Source: Mucilaginibacter sp. L3T2-6 (GTDB lineage Bacteria > Bacteroidota > Bacteroidia > Sphingobacteriales > Sphingobacteriaceae). Taken from it: a stretch of DNA of 64,000 nt. A program made the position numbers and the translations under genes. This document shows positions 43,681 to 53,400 of the stretch, piece after piece (positions within the stretch are counted from its first letter, which is position 1; the number at the start of each line of letters is the position of its first letter). The notes below the pieces were generated by a model. The model was not told where the DNA came from, did no database searches, and was given only the letters and a program-made list of their open reading frames with translations. The DNA is taken from NCBI RefSeq assembly GCF_030519355.1, contig NZ_JAUMKC010000002.1, positions 1 through 64,000 of the forward strand, read 5' to 3'.

Positions 43681-46065
43681 TTAGTGCTCCACCCCAACCA
43701 TGCTCAATTGCTTATACAAACCCTCGTAATCAAAGGTTTTTTCAATCGGCTCATTCTGGTTATGTAATACGCCAATGCGTAATGCCTTCAGGCCCGAAAT
43801 ACCCTGCAGGTCTTCCACGTCAAATTCTTCAATCTTCGACGCAAGGATACCACTGTCCTGCAACAGGTTCACGTATTTCATATACTCCTGCAGTTCTTCA
43901 GCTTTGGAGAAGATGATGGTGATCTTATTCTGTTGGGTAATGCGCTCCTTTGTACCTTTTATACAGGCCTTGTCAATTCGCTTCTTGATCACCTCGTAAC
44001 GGATATTATAAGCGCCGTCGATATCAAAATGCTTTTCATCCATACGGAAACGTATGGAAATAGGCGTGCTGAATACCAGGATCAGCGAGGTAACGCCGAG
44101 CTTGTTCGGTAGCGTTTTCTTAAGGCGGTACTCTTCAATTTCCATCTCGCACAATACCAGTAATTGCCAGAAACGCAGGCGCTCCAGGTGAGTTGTATCA
44201 AACTCGTGCTGCGGCGTAATGGAGTTGCCGATATACAGGTTATGTTCAACGCCGTCAGTTTTAAAACGCTCGTAATAGTGCGGCAGGTAGGCCTGAATTT
44301 CGGTTTGGCGGTTATCCAGAACAGAGGTTAGTTTTTCGTTGATCAATGCCAGCGTGGTTTCATAATTATGCCGGTGGGTATAAAAATCGCCGGTCATTTT
44401 ATCGGTATGCTTAAAATAGTCGTCAACCAGCGCGCAGGTTTCTTTGCTAAAATATTTATTCTCCCGCAATACAGGGTGAACATTTATTTCAAGATAAGTC
44501 TGAATATGCTGCTCTGTATCGGCTTTAACGCCGGTTGCCAGCTCATTAGCAAAATCATGCAGGTCGAGTAATTTCTGTTCCGCATTCTTTATGCTGTTGG
44601 TTTGCTGCATGTGCTCCATAAGTTCAATAAGCTTTCCCACCTGGGCGCTTAAATCTTTGGTGACACTGTCATTGCGTGTTACTGATGAGTCCTTTATGTC
44701 TATTTGACCATATAAAGGGTAAACATCATGAAATATAATCTCTTTGGGTGTGTAATCTTTACCTGCGTTATGGCTGTAAATATATTTCAGGGCTTCGTCC
44801 CTAAACCGCCAGTTAACGCTGGGATGCAGCGAAGTATAATTTTTTTGTATAACCGCCTGTATCCGGTTTTGCAGTTCTGTAACCTTCCGGCTGATGGTAT
44901 CTGCAATAAATGGCATTACAATTTCCAGCTTCCGGGCGTTTACACTGTTAAGCTCGCGGTCGCGGTACGATACCAGTTCCAGCAGCCCCAAAAGGCTATC
45001 GTTTTTTACAACAGGTGCAAGTATGAAGCTCCGGATATCTTTGGCTTCAAAATGCTTTAATAATTTGCTATCCGGATTTAAAGTAACAAATTCAGATACT
45101 TTCGATACGATAATTGCGGAGCGCTTCCTGAGCAGGCTGTTATATGAATCTGGTTTCAGTTCCTGCCTGCAATCACATTCTGAGCGGCTATCCAGGATAA
45201 AGCTCTTGATTTTTTGACCAAGCGATATATTGGTAAACTTATCGTTTTCAGCGTCAAAAGCTGTAAAGCCTATTTCAAGATCGGGTATTTTAAAAATTGA
45301 GCGGAAAATTTCCTCCAGGTTTTCCTGTAACTCTAAAGGATTGGCGTGACCCAGGAGATTGCTCTTCAGACTCGAAACTGCATTCTCAACCGTAGCATCA
45401 ATCAATGTCATTATTCCAAAGCCCTTCAATATCCAGCTATTGGGCGGAAACTTTTCTTTCCATAACTCCAGGTTATCATAGTTATCTATTAAAAGGTCTA
45501 TGTCTTCCCGGGTAAGCATTTTTGACTTTGGGGTGGGCAGTATCTCTAAAAAGTCAGCGTTGTATAAAATACGGTAGTGCCTTATAATCCCCTTAGCATC
45601 CGGAATGTCGTAAAATAAAGGCTTGCCGAAATCAAGGTGGGTGCCATAAAAAACATTCAGGATAATGCTGCAGCTCATTATATAAAACTGGTGCTCATCA
45701 AAATCCCGGATATTAAATTCAAAAGAGGTGCCTGCGGCATTTAATATGTTTTGGAAACGCCGGGTATAGTTGAAAGTAAGGCCAAGGTAGGGAATGCTGA
45801 CAGCCTTTATTTCATTTAATGTGAGTGCAGCCGGGAATATATCTGCCAGCAGACCGGCTATTACAGCTTCGTTATCCGCTATTTGCGAAATACTCTGAAT
45901 GCCGTCCCTTAACTCCGGAAAAGGTTTTATTTCTTCAAGCAGTTGCCGGGCCTTTTCGCTGTCAGGTCCCGCATTTTTTATTGCAACGTCTTCCAGCCGC
46001 TGTATTATTTTATGAAAACAGAGGTTTATCTGGAATGGATTGTCAGAAAATTGCGGAAACAGCAT
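43681..46065 (-). CDS. GAF-domain protein of unknown role
   Basis: A 794-residue soluble protein. A central GAF-like sensor domain lies at about residues 235-390 (ending FILAPVVKNDSLLGLLELVS). The C-terminal 400 residues are mostly helical, with no catalytic motif that I recognise and no DNA-binding, kinase or cyclase signature. The family is common in Bacteroidetes, and I recall no assigned function. It is divergent from the HD-Pycsar / polyphosphate kinase unit across 377 bases. If co-regulated it could be a sensor for that unit, which is only inference. Confidence 0.75.
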   Translation of the reverse strand: MLFPQFSDNPFQINLCFHKIIQRLEDVAIKNAGPDSEKARQLLEEIKPFPELRDGIQSISQIADNEAVIAGLLADIFPAALTLNEIKAVSIPYLGLTFNYTRRFQNILNAAGTSFEFNIRDFDEHQFYIMSCSIILNVFYGTHLDFGKPLFYDIPDAKGIIRHYRILYNADFLEILPTPKSKMLTREDIDLLIDNYDNLELWKEKFPPNSWILKGFGIMTLIDATVENAVSSLKSNLLGHANPLELQENLEEIFRSIFKIPDLEIGFTAFDAENDKFTNISLGQKIKSFILDSRSECDCRQELKPDSYNSLLRKRSAIIVSKVSEFVTLNPDSKLLKHFEAKDIRSFILAPVVKNDSLLGLLELVSYRDRELNSVNARKLEIVMPFIADTISRKVTELQNRIQAVIQKNYTSLHPSVNWRFRDEALKYIYSHNAGKDYTPKEIIFHDVYPLYGQIDIKDSSVTRNDSVTKDLSAQVGKLIELMEHMQQTNSIKNAEQKLLDLHDFANELATGVKADTEQHIQTYLEINVHPVLRENKYFSKETCALVDDYFKHTDKMTGDFYTHRHNYETTLALINEKLTSVLDNRQTEIQAYLPHYYERFKTDGVEHNLYIGNSITPQHEFDTTHLERLRFWQLLVLCEMEIEEYRLKKTLPNKLGVTSLILVFSTPISIRFRMDEKHFDIDGAYNIRYEVIKKRIDKACIKGTKERITQQNKITIIFSKAEELQEYMKYVNLLQDSGILASKIEEFDVEDLQGISGLKALRIGVLHNQNEPIEKTFDYEGLYKQLSMVGVEH

Positions 46066-46442
46066 AAGCGAAAGTTATTGATGCAAATTTACCATATGTT
46101 TTGCCTTTTAACTAGTTACGTAAAAGAGATGACGCACGAATGAGTCCAAAATTACATTAAAGATACCTTTTGTTTATAATAATTTAACGAACAGGCAATT
46201 AGTTTTATTTTTTAGCATTTACCGGCTTGCTGTACCTGCAGATAATTCGCCTAAACAAATCACTTTGTTAACAGTTATATAACGATTGTCAGTACAGGGT
46301 TTTATTAGATTTTAATAAGTATTGATAATATAGCCTGGAGTGTTTTTGCCGATAGATTCCTTATTTTTACCGTTGCAAAGCAAAATGGCAATTATAATCA
46401 ACCACAAAACAAGCTAATTTGCATTAATCTTTCGGCATAACT
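46066..46442. other. Divergent intergenic region, AT-rich
   Basis: The 377 bases between the GAF gene and the HD-Pycsar gene must hold two promoters. A TTTTTG at 46343 followed by a TTATTTTTAC is a weak promoter-like pair for the plus strand, with a spacing shorter than usual. A 20-codon frame at 46081 has no support. No RNA gene or repeat was recognised. Confidence 0.4.
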
Positions 46443-47744
46443 ATGAATTATCAGCATTTACTGGAGCAGGGACAAGAGTATGTATTAAGTTTCTACAAAA
46501 GCCACGATACATCGAGCCTGCTGTACCATAACCGCGAACATACCGAAGACGTTGCCGGGGCGGTTATCAAAATTGCCAATCATTACCAGCTTGCCGACGA
46601 TGATTTTTTTGTAGTGATGGCCGCGGCCTGGTTTCATGACCTTGGATACATGGTGGATGTAAAGGTGCATGAGGAAAAAGGAGCAGAACTGGCTATGGCA
46701 TTTTTTGGGGAGAAGCAGCTTGATAAAAAACATCTGGATGCCATTAAAAGCTGTATTATGGCCACCAGGATGCCGCAAATGCCCGCTAACCTTTTAGAGC
46801 AGATTATTTGCGACGCCGACCTGTTTCACTTGGGCACCGGCGATTTTAAAGAAAAAGACAAGTTGCTTTTTAAGGAGGTACGGCTGCTGCACAATGCAGA
46901 TATCAGCAAAGCGCATTGGCTTGAAAAATCAATAGCATTTGTTGAAAACCATACTTACCACACCGATTATTGCCGCTTATTACTAAATGACGGTAAGCAG
47001 CAAAATATTAAGTATTTAAAAAAACGGCTGGAAAAAGAGCAAAAGAAGAGTGAGAAAGAAAAAAATAAGGAAGATAAGGCTTTGGCACATCCATCTGGCG
47101 ATATAAAGTACGGGGCGACGATAATTGAGGAATATCATGCACCCAAGACTGAAGAATCGAAATCAGAAAAAAAGAAAAAGGAGAAGGAAAAGCCTGAGAA
47201 GGGCATTGAAACAATGTTCAGGATCAGTTCCAGCAATCATCAGCGCCTGAGCGATATGGCTGATAATAAGGCGCATATAATGATAACGGTTAATTCCATT
47301 ATTCTTTCGGCAATTATCAGCTTGCTGCTTCGCCGGTTAAGCGAATATGGCTACCTGGTTTGGCCCACCTTTATTTTACTTGCCGTTAGCCTGCTGGCCA
47401 TGACGTTTTCTATCCTTTCGACACGCCCGTCAATCCCCGCCGGTAATTTTACCCGCGAGGATGTAGATAACAAAAAGGTAAACCTGCTTTTTTTTGGGAA
47501 TTTTTACAAATCTGCCCTCGATGACTATAATTATGGTATGCAAAAGATGATGGAGGACAGGGACTTTTTATATGGTAGCCTCATCCGCGATGTATACGCG
47601 CAGGGCGTGGTGCTTGGCCGCAAATACCGGTTACTGCGTATCGCATACAACATATTCATGTTCGGGCTTATTGGGTCTGTAATTGCCTTTGCAATCGCTT
47701 CTGCATTTTTTGGCAGTGTGCCAACAGAAATACCTGCTAAATAA
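46443..47744 (+). CDS. HD phosphohydrolase fused to a Pycsar-effector-type membrane domain
   Basis: A 433-residue two-part protein. Residues 1-190 form an HD-domain phosphohydrolase with metal ligands His33 (NREHTEDVAG), His65-Asp66 (AAWFHDLGYM) and Asp124 (IICDADLFHL). A Lys/Glu-rich linker (about 193-255) leads to residues 258-425, which match the PycTM / DUF5706 family: NHQRLSDMADNKAHIMITVN, membrane helices at about 279-297, 304-325 and 400-423, and a long cytosolic helix between. In Pycsar defence this membrane domain is triggered by cyclic pyrimidine nucleotides made by a neighbouring cyclase; no cyclase is seen here. The HD part could hydrolyse a nucleotide second messenger. The ATG of the polyphosphate kinase gene overlaps its TAA. 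Confidence 0.88.
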   Translation: MNYQHLLEQGQEYVLSFYKSHDTSSLLYHNREHTEDVAGAVIKIANHYQLADDDFFVVMAAAWFHDLGYMVDVKVHEEKGAELAMAFFGEKQLDKKHLDAIKSCIMATRMPQMPANLLEQIICDADLFHLGTGDFKEKDKLLFKEVRLLHNADISKAHWLEKSIAFVENHTYHTDYCRLLLNDGKQQNIKYLKKRLEKEQKKSEKEKNKEDKALAHPSGDIKYGATIIEEYHAPKTEESKSEKKKKEKEKPEKGIETMFRISSSNHQRLSDMADNKAHIMITVNSIILSAIISLLLRRLSEYGYLVWPTFILLAVSLLAMTFSILSTRPSIPAGNFTREDVDNKKVNLLFFGNFYKSALDDYNYGMQKMMEDRDFLYGSLIRDVYAQGVVLGRKYRLLRIAYNIFMFGLIGSVIAFAIASAFFGSVPTEIPAK

Positions 47745-49771
47745 TGGAGGAAAGGCGTTTTTTTAACCGCGATTTAAGCTGGCTTACATTTAATGAACGT
47801 GTGATGGAGGAAGCGGCCAATAGCGCCGTACCGCTGTTGGAGCGCATTAAATTTCTGAGTATCTTTTCTTCAAACCTTGATGAATTTTATCGTGTGCGGA
47901 TGCCGGTGTTGCGTGCGCTCCAAAAAATCGGTGAAAAAGACAGTAACGAAATAAATGCTTACGAACGCCGGGGTATTTTAGATACCGCCAAAAGTATGAT
48001 CATTGCCCAGCAGGAACGCTTTGGGCAAATATTGAGGGAGCAGTTAATCCCGGCGCTGGATACTGAAAACGTCGTGTTGCTTTATCACCGGCCTTTCCCG
48101 GATGGGATCACAAAAGCTGCGGAAGGTTATTTCCTGTCCGAAATACTGGCCTTTATGCAGCCGGTTATGCTGGACGGCGAGCATTTCTTTTTCCCCGAAA
48201 ATAATAAGCTGTACTTTGTTGTCGATTTAATTGAGGCCGACGGTAGCCCGCAGGTTGCGCTCCTTAATATACCATCAGATGAGTTGCCCCGCTTTTTTAC
48301 GGTAAAGGATAATGACCGGACATACATCGCTTTCCTGGATGATATTATCCGGATTAATCTTGACAAGATATTCCCGGCCGTCGAAATAAAGGGCTGCTAC
48401 AGCATAAAAATAACACGCGATGCCGAGCTCGACCTGGCTGATGAATACTCCGGCGATTTATCTGATGAAATAGAGAAGCAGCTAAAGAAACGCGACTTCG
48501 GCCTGGCGACACGTTTTTTGTACGATGCAGAGATACCTTTGCGGATGCTGCAAGTGCTAACACAGGAACTTTGTCTTCAAAATGCCAGCGCTACGCAAGG
48601 AGGCAAATATCATAATTTAAAGGATTTTTTTTCCCTGCCCGTTAACGATGTCAGGCTGCAATACAATGAGTGGAAGCCATCAGTCCGTGATGACTTTTTT
48701 GATAAGGGGCGCGATATGATCATTCATACGCCGTATCAGAGCTACAACTCCGTATTGCGCTTTTTTAATGAGGCGGCGATTAACCCCAACGTAGAGGAGA
48801 TCTATATTACGCTTTACCGCGTGGCCAGCGATTCGCGGATTGTAAATGCATTAATAAGCGCTGCCAGGAATGGTAAATATGTGCAGGTAATGGTTGAACT
48901 GAAAGCCCGGTTTGATGAAGCCAATAATTTAAAATGGGCGAAAAAGATGAAGGAGGCGGGGATAAAGATCGTCTACAGTGTTAGGCAGCTAAAGGTACAT
49001 GCCAAAATAGCTATTGTAAAAACCAGGCAAGGCGACAGGATGGCGTACGCAGGGCTGTTGGCAACAGGTAATTTTAATGAATCGACTGCAAAATTCTATA
49101 CCGACCATATTTTATTCACCACTAACAGAGGCTTGCTGCGCGAAATGGAGCTGGTTTTCATGTTCCTGGGCAAACGCGAAAAGCCGTCGGAAAAAAGGCG
49201 CCTGGAGTTTAAACATTTGCTTGTAGCTCAGTTTAATTTGCAGTCTAAGTTTATTGAACTGATTGACCGGGAGATTGAAAATGCAACAGCAGGCAAGCCC
49301 GCCGGTATGATAATAAAAGTAAATAACCTGGAGGAGCGTGTACTGATCAATAAATTGTATGAAGCCTCACAAGCGGGAGTGAAAACCGATTTGATTGTAC
49401 GAAGTATATGCTGTCTCATTCCCGGCGTAAAGGGCATGAGTGAAAATATAACCATAAGGCGCATTGTTGACCGCTACCTGGAGCACGGGCGGGTCTTTGT
49501 CTTCAATAATGGCGGTAATCCGGAAGTATTCCTCGGTTCCTCTGATTGGATGAACCGGAATATTTATCACCGCATCGAGGTTTGTTTTCCGGTGTACGAT
49601 GAGACGATAAAAAAGGAGATTATAGATATGATCAACATCCAGCTGGCCGATAATGTGCAGGCAGTTATATTGGATGAAAACTTGAGAAACCTTCCGGTAA
49701 CCCACGCCAGGCCCGCTGTGCAGGCACAATTGGAAATATACAAGTTATTGGCCGCGGCGCTTCCCGAATAA
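47744..49771 (+). CDS. ppk1: Polyphosphate kinase 1
   Basis: A 675-residue PPK1 that builds inorganic polyphosphate from ATP and can run in reverse. The N-terminal motif FFNRDLSWLTFNERVMEEA and the central LKVHAKIAIVKT with the phosphohistidine His419 are present, as are the second His (YLEHGRVFVFNNGG) and the GLLATGNFNESTAKFY active-site loop. Length is normal. Its start overlaps the stop of the HD-Pycsar gene (TAATG), so both are made from one message, which links polyphosphate synthesis to that membrane protein. Alone, it would be a housekeeping stress-response gene. Confidence 0.96.
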   Translation: MEERRFFNRDLSWLTFNERVMEEAANSAVPLLERIKFLSIFSSNLDEFYRVRMPVLRALQKIGEKDSNEINAYERRGILDTAKSMIIAQQERFGQILREQLIPALDTENVVLLYHRPFPDGITKAAEGYFLSEILAFMQPVMLDGEHFFFPENNKLYFVVDLIEADGSPQVALLNIPSDELPRFFTVKDNDRTYIAFLDDIIRINLDKIFPAVEIKGCYSIKITRDAELDLADEYSGDLSDEIEKQLKKRDFGLATRFLYDAEIPLRMLQVLTQELCLQNASATQGGKYHNLKDFFSLPVNDVRLQYNEWKPSVRDDFFDKGRDMIIHTPYQSYNSVLRFFNEAAINPNVEEIYITLYRVASDSRIVNALISAARNGKYVQVMVELKARFDEANNLKWAKKMKEAGIKIVYSVRQLKVHAKIAIVKTRQGDRMAYAGLLATGNFNESTAKFYTDHILFTTNRGLLREMELVFMFLGKREKPSEKRRLEFKHLLVAQFNLQSKFIELIDREIENATAGKPAGMIIKVNNLEERVLINKLYEASQAGVKTDLIVRSICCLIPGVKGMSENITIRRIVDRYLEHGRVFVFNNGGNPEVFLGSSDWMNRNIYHRIEVCFPVYDETIKKEIIDMINIQLADNVQAVILDENLRNLPVTHARPAVQAQLEIYKLLAAALPE

Positions 49772-49826
49772 AGTCTGAACAAGCTGTTCTTTATTCGCAA
49801 AATGAAGTTTTTGGAGTTAGCTTAAA

Positions 49827-51209
49827 TCACGGTGCTGCTCTTCCTGCCGAAAAATATTTCAATTGTATAATATCATTGGGTACTTGCTTACTATTCCATG
49901 CGGAGTGAATGGTTAAGGCTGCGCCAACAGCCGAAGCCTGGGCCATCGAAGCCGCGAAGACCTCGAGATCGCTAAATTCAGCTGCCAGCAGGTTCATAAA
50001 CACATTGTTTTTGCTGAAGCCACCGTCTACAAATATTCTTTTTACCGGCGTATTTTTTAGAACCAATTGTGTAGAAGCAGCCTGCAGATTCACTAAATCG
50101 AGCACTAACTGGTGGTAGGCCTCCGTATCATTTTTAAAGCCCGCCAAATCCCTGGTCGCAAAAACAGATTCTTTTTGAAAATTATCTTCATAACGTGCCT
50201 GCGTTTGACTCTTTTTAATTTTTTTAACGACGTCCGGATTGTAGTTGATGTTACGAAACCTTATGGCGTCTACATCAAAATGTTCGGCGATTCGTTTTAC
50301 CTGCTGCTCATATTCATTTCCCGAAAATAACCGGGATGCTTTAACCGGCTGTCCTTTATATTGCAAAAAGCTCAGGCAGTCTTTCTTTAGTTCATCCAGT
50401 GTTAAACTATGATGGTTGAAGGGATTAAGGCTGATGCACCAGGTGCCGGTAGAAATCAGTACAAACGGCTCGTTGAAATTTACCAGGTAGGGGATAAGGG
50501 CAGCAGAGCTGTCATGCAGGCCACAGCCTATTTTATAACTTGTACCGGGAAATAGCGGCGGCGACACTTTATTGGCAGGCACAATTGGCGGCAGTTTAAG
50601 AGCTACGCCTTCGCGTTGTATCCATTCGTGGTACCGGTTGTGTTCAAAATCCCACATGGCGGTGTGGCAGCCGATGCTGGTCAGATCTGAATAATATACA
50701 CCGGTAAGCAAAAAGCTTAAGTATTGCGGCAAATGCAATGCGTACTTCACCCGGCTGAATATTTCAGGCTGTTCAATTTTCAAGCGGTACAACTGCAGTC
50801 CCGAATTTAAACTCCCCAACACAGGCGATGCGGTTTGCAGGCTAAAGCTCTCTTCCCCGCCGTATTTATTGTAAAACTTTTCGCTAAGCTCAACGGGATA
50901 GGGTTTTAAGTAGTTATATAACGGTGCTGCCGGCTTGCCGTCTTCACCCGCATATACAAAGCTGGCCCCGTATGATGAGAAATTGACGGCCTTGATATTG
51001 AACTCCTTAAGCCGGAAAACCTCACTCAGTGAATCGAATACCGACAAGCGCAGGCTCTCCAGGTTTTCGCAGGGAAAACCATCTTCATCAACCGTTTCGA
51101 TAAAACGCGCAGACTTTTCGAAAACTATCTGGTAGTTCTCATCAAATAAAAAAAGCTTCTTGTTGGTTTTACCAACGTCAAATACAACTATTACCGGTCT
51201 GGCACTCAT
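49827..51209 (-). CDS. FGGY-family carbohydrate kinase, rhamnulokinase-like
   Basis: A 460-residue sugar kinase of the FGGY family. The N-terminal phosphate loop is VVFDVGKTNKKLFL, the ATP-contact segment LISTGTWCISLNP, the catalytic Asp in IGCGLHDSSAALIPY, and the C-terminal adenosine motif FVDGGFSKNNVFM. It lies downstream of L-rhamnose isomerase on the same strand, so the substrate is probably L-rhamnulose, giving rhamnulose 1-phosphate. It is shorter than enterobacterial RhaB, and fuculokinase or xylulokinase cannot be excluded by motif. The expected aldolase and transporter genes are not in the window. Confidence 0.8.
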   Translation of the reverse strand: MSARPVIVVFDVGKTNKKLFLFDENYQIVFEKSARFIETVDEDGFPCENLESLRLSVFDSLSEVFRLKEFNIKAVNFSSYGASFVYAGEDGKPAAPLYNYLKPYPVELSEKFYNKYGGEESFSLQTASPVLGSLNSGLQLYRLKIEQPEIFSRVKYALHLPQYLSFLLTGVYYSDLTSIGCHTAMWDFEHNRYHEWIQREGVALKLPPIVPANKVSPPLFPGTSYKIGCGLHDSSAALIPYLVNFNEPFVLISTGTWCISLNPFNHHSLTLDELKKDCLSFLQYKGQPVKASRLFSGNEYEQQVKRIAEHFDVDAIRFRNINYNPDVVKKIKKSQTQARYEDNFQKESVFATRDLAGFKNDTEAYHQLVLDLVNLQAASTQLVLKNTPVKRIFVDGGFSKNNVFMNLLAAEFSDLEVFAASMAQASAVGAALTIHSAWNSKQVPNDIIQLKYFSAGRAAP

Positions 51210-51357
51210 AAAACTTACGAAAATTTCATTATCTGTTTGTACAATATCCGTAGAACGATATCGTAGATTAAGATTATTTTTTTCCCTTCGCTGCGCGTAA
51301 AGAGGGCGAGCTGCAGTTTCCCTTAACTTAACATTTTTCTACGGCGCATTTCATTAT

Positions 51358-52632
51358 CTACAACCCCGTCGCTACCGTCTTTGATCCCCGCTCCTTAATC
51401 AAATTTTCTCTCACCTTCAGCTGCCTGTAAACATTTATTGGATTCAGCGCGCCGCCACTCCGCAGACTTGCCTCTGCAACCAGCGGACGAACATCCGTAC
51501 GGTATGCCTGCTGCAATATTTCCTGTGCCAGGGTAACATCATTTTCCTGTTGCGCCGCTTTTAAGGCTTTGCGGTCTACAATTAAAGCCTGCGCATAAGC
51601 CAGCTTTATGGCCTGGACGGATTGCAGCAGATCTTCAATCGGATCTTTTACATTATGCGAGGCATCGATCATCCAGCCAATATCGGTAGCATGTGTCATA
51701 CCGCGTGCATCCATCCCTTCAACCAGCTCATTAAATATAAGGAACAACTGGTATGGGTTTATACTGCCGACCGTCAGGTCGTCATCGCCATATTTTGAAT
51801 CATTAAAATGGAAACCGGCCAGCTTGCCTTCCATCAGCAATAACGAAACGATTTGCTCAATATTGGTATTGGGCAGATGGTGGCCAAGGTCCACAAGTGT
51901 TGAAGCTTTGCTGCCGAGCTTATTGGCTAGCAGCAGCGACTGTCCCCAGTCGCCGATAGTAGTAGAGTAAAAATTCGGCTCGAAGGGTTTATATTCTATC
52001 CACATTTTCCAATCATCAGGCAACGCGGCGTAAATTTCCTGCAGGCTTTCGAGTGTGTTTTGAAACGCCTGCCTGAAGTTAAGCTGGCCGGGGAAATTAG
52101 AACCATCCGATAACCAAACTGATAAAGCCTTTGAATTCAGCTGAACACCATATTTAATCACTTCAATATTATGTTCGATGGCCTGCTTGCGTACAGCCTT
52201 ATCCACATGATGCAGCGAACCGAATTTATAGCTAAGTTTTTGATTGGGCTGGTCCTGAAAGGTATTAGAGTTTACGGCATCAAAGTGCAGTCCCTTTTGC
52301 GCCGCCAATGCTTTTATTGACGCCGCATTTTCCGGAATATCCCAGGGGATATGGAGCGAAATAGAATTGCCCGATCTATTCAGCGCCTGTATAACCCCCA
52401 CATCTTCAATTTTTTCCTCTAAGCTACGCGGTTCGCCCCCGCCGGAAAACCTGCCAAACCGTGTACCGCCTGTTCCAAGCGCCCAACTTGGGATAGCCAC
52501 GTTAAAAGCTTGCAGATTGTTCATCACCTTATCAAATGCTGGTATATCAGGTGCTAAAAAATGAAGTTTACGTTGGTGAGCGGCGAGTTCAGGTTGATTG
52601 AGCTCGTCAATTCTATGTTGTTCAACGTTCAT
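51358..52632 (-). CDS. rhaI: L-rhamnose isomerase, Pseudomonas stutzeri (RhaI) type
   Basis: A 424-residue TIM-barrel sugar isomerase that interconverts L-rhamnose and L-rhamnulose. The metal-binding segments are visible in order: the Glu in WKMWIEYKPFEPNFYS, STLVDLGHHLPNTNIEQIVS, and the Asp/His pair in GFHFNDSKYGDDDLTVG. The protein is of the Pseudomonas type, different from the enterobacterial RhaA. It precedes the FGGY kinase by 148 bases; both are minus strand and possibly one transcript, though the gap is long enough for a second promoter. Confidence 0.9.
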   Translation of the reverse strand: MNVEQHRIDELNQPELAAHQRKLHFLAPDIPAFDKVMNNLQAFNVAIPSWALGTGGTRFGRFSGGGEPRSLEEKIEDVGVIQALNRSGNSISLHIPWDIPENAASIKALAAQKGLHFDAVNSNTFQDQPNQKLSYKFGSLHHVDKAVRKQAIEHNIEVIKYGVQLNSKALSVWLSDGSNFPGQLNFRQAFQNTLESLQEIYAALPDDWKMWIEYKPFEPNFYSTTIGDWGQSLLLANKLGSKASTLVDLGHHLPNTNIEQIVSLLLMEGKLAGFHFNDSKYGDDDLTVGSINPYQLFLIFNELVEGMDARGMTHATDIGWMIDASHNVKDPIEDLLQSVQAIKLAYAQALIVDRKALKAAQQENDVTLAQEILQQAYRTDVRPLVAEASLRSGGALNPINVYRQLKVRENLIKERGSKTVATGL

Positions 52633-53094
52633 AATAAAAGTCTCTTGGTTTACGAGCCTAATATAGGGATTTGCGGAATTTGAACTATCCCTTACTGTTT
52701 CTGTAGTTGGTGGGGAATTGAAATGAGGCTATCGGGGAATTTAGTTGGGGATAAATAACCGCGGCGATATTTGCAGAGTACAGCGAACGCCCGTAACAAA
52801 TGATGTTGATAACAATTGAGTTATAAACAATTTTACAGTTATCAGTAACGAATTATTTATTTAAAAGAAAATAATTTTCTCGTAAATTATATTATTAGCT
52901 AATTGAGAAGTATTTCCACTAGTTGTAGTGCTGCCATCTGTTAGGTCAGTATTAAATCAGGATAAACATGGTATGATTATGGCATCTTGCTTTTCAATTA
53001 CAGACCGGTTGTAAAGTTGTTCGTCTTTTTGATTTGATAAATAAAATGAGCGGGGCGGGATTGGTTTTATGGTAACACTTTATTACGATTACTT
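52633..53094. other. AT-rich intergenic region with short palindromes
   Basis: 462 bases between rhaI and a small membrane protein gene. It holds GAAAATAATTTTC at 52867-52879 as a 13-base palindrome, but no gene, RNA or clear promoter was recognised. It includes the rhaI upstream region and may carry the regulatory site of the rhamnose genes; none could be assigned. Confidence 0.4.
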
Positions 53095-53265
53095 ATGAGT
53101 ACAAGATTCAGGGCTTTGTATTTGCTGATTGCATTTTTAGGTTTAGGCCTGCTGGGCTACCTGGCGGTAACCACTTACCCCTACATTAATTTCGGGCATA
53201 TCTTGCTGGCAACGAGCGGCGATATGGTGTTTTTTTACCTTGCGTACAAAACATACCCGGCATAA
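53095..53265 (+). CDS. 56-residue small membrane protein
   Basis: ATG at 53095 opens a frame of 56 residues with two hydrophobic segments (LYLLIAFLGLGLLGYLAVT and HILLATSGDMVFFYLAYKT) and a basic start (MSTRFRALY). The layout is that of a two-pass inner membrane protein. A hairpin with a following T-run lies about 100 bases downstream. No family could be recognised and the function is unknown. It is transcribed towards the Bat operon, which has its own promoter. Codon composition resembles that of neighbours. Confidence 0.6.
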   Translation: MSTRFRALYLLIAFLGLGLLGYLAVTTYPYINFGHILLATSGDMVFFYLAYKTYPA

Positions 53266-53363
53266 TTTCTACACTTTCCGGCCTACTAATCTTACTGCCG
53301 GAGTGTACAAATTGCGATAAAGATATTATCAGCATATTTCATTAATCAACTTTAATCTCTCAC

Positions 53364-53400
53364 AATGGCATAGCTTAACCGGTATGCCATTTATGTTTTT
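53364..53400 (+). terminator. Hairpin with T-rich tail upstream of the Bat operon
   Basis: ATGGCATA and TATGCCAT form a perfect 8-bp stem, with one more A-T pair outside and a 10-base loop, and TTATGTTTTTA follows. It probably ends the small membrane protein transcript. A perfect 10-base palindrome CAGGCGCCTG lies just after at 53404-53413. Confidence 0.55.

Noticed and set aside
46081-46143. 20-codon frame in the divergent gap
   Set aside because: No signal, composition or regulatory support; it runs through sequence expected to hold promoters.
46443-47744. Complete Pycsar defence system
   Set aside because: No pyrimidine cyclase is adjacent; only the effector-type membrane domain is present, fused to an HD domain.
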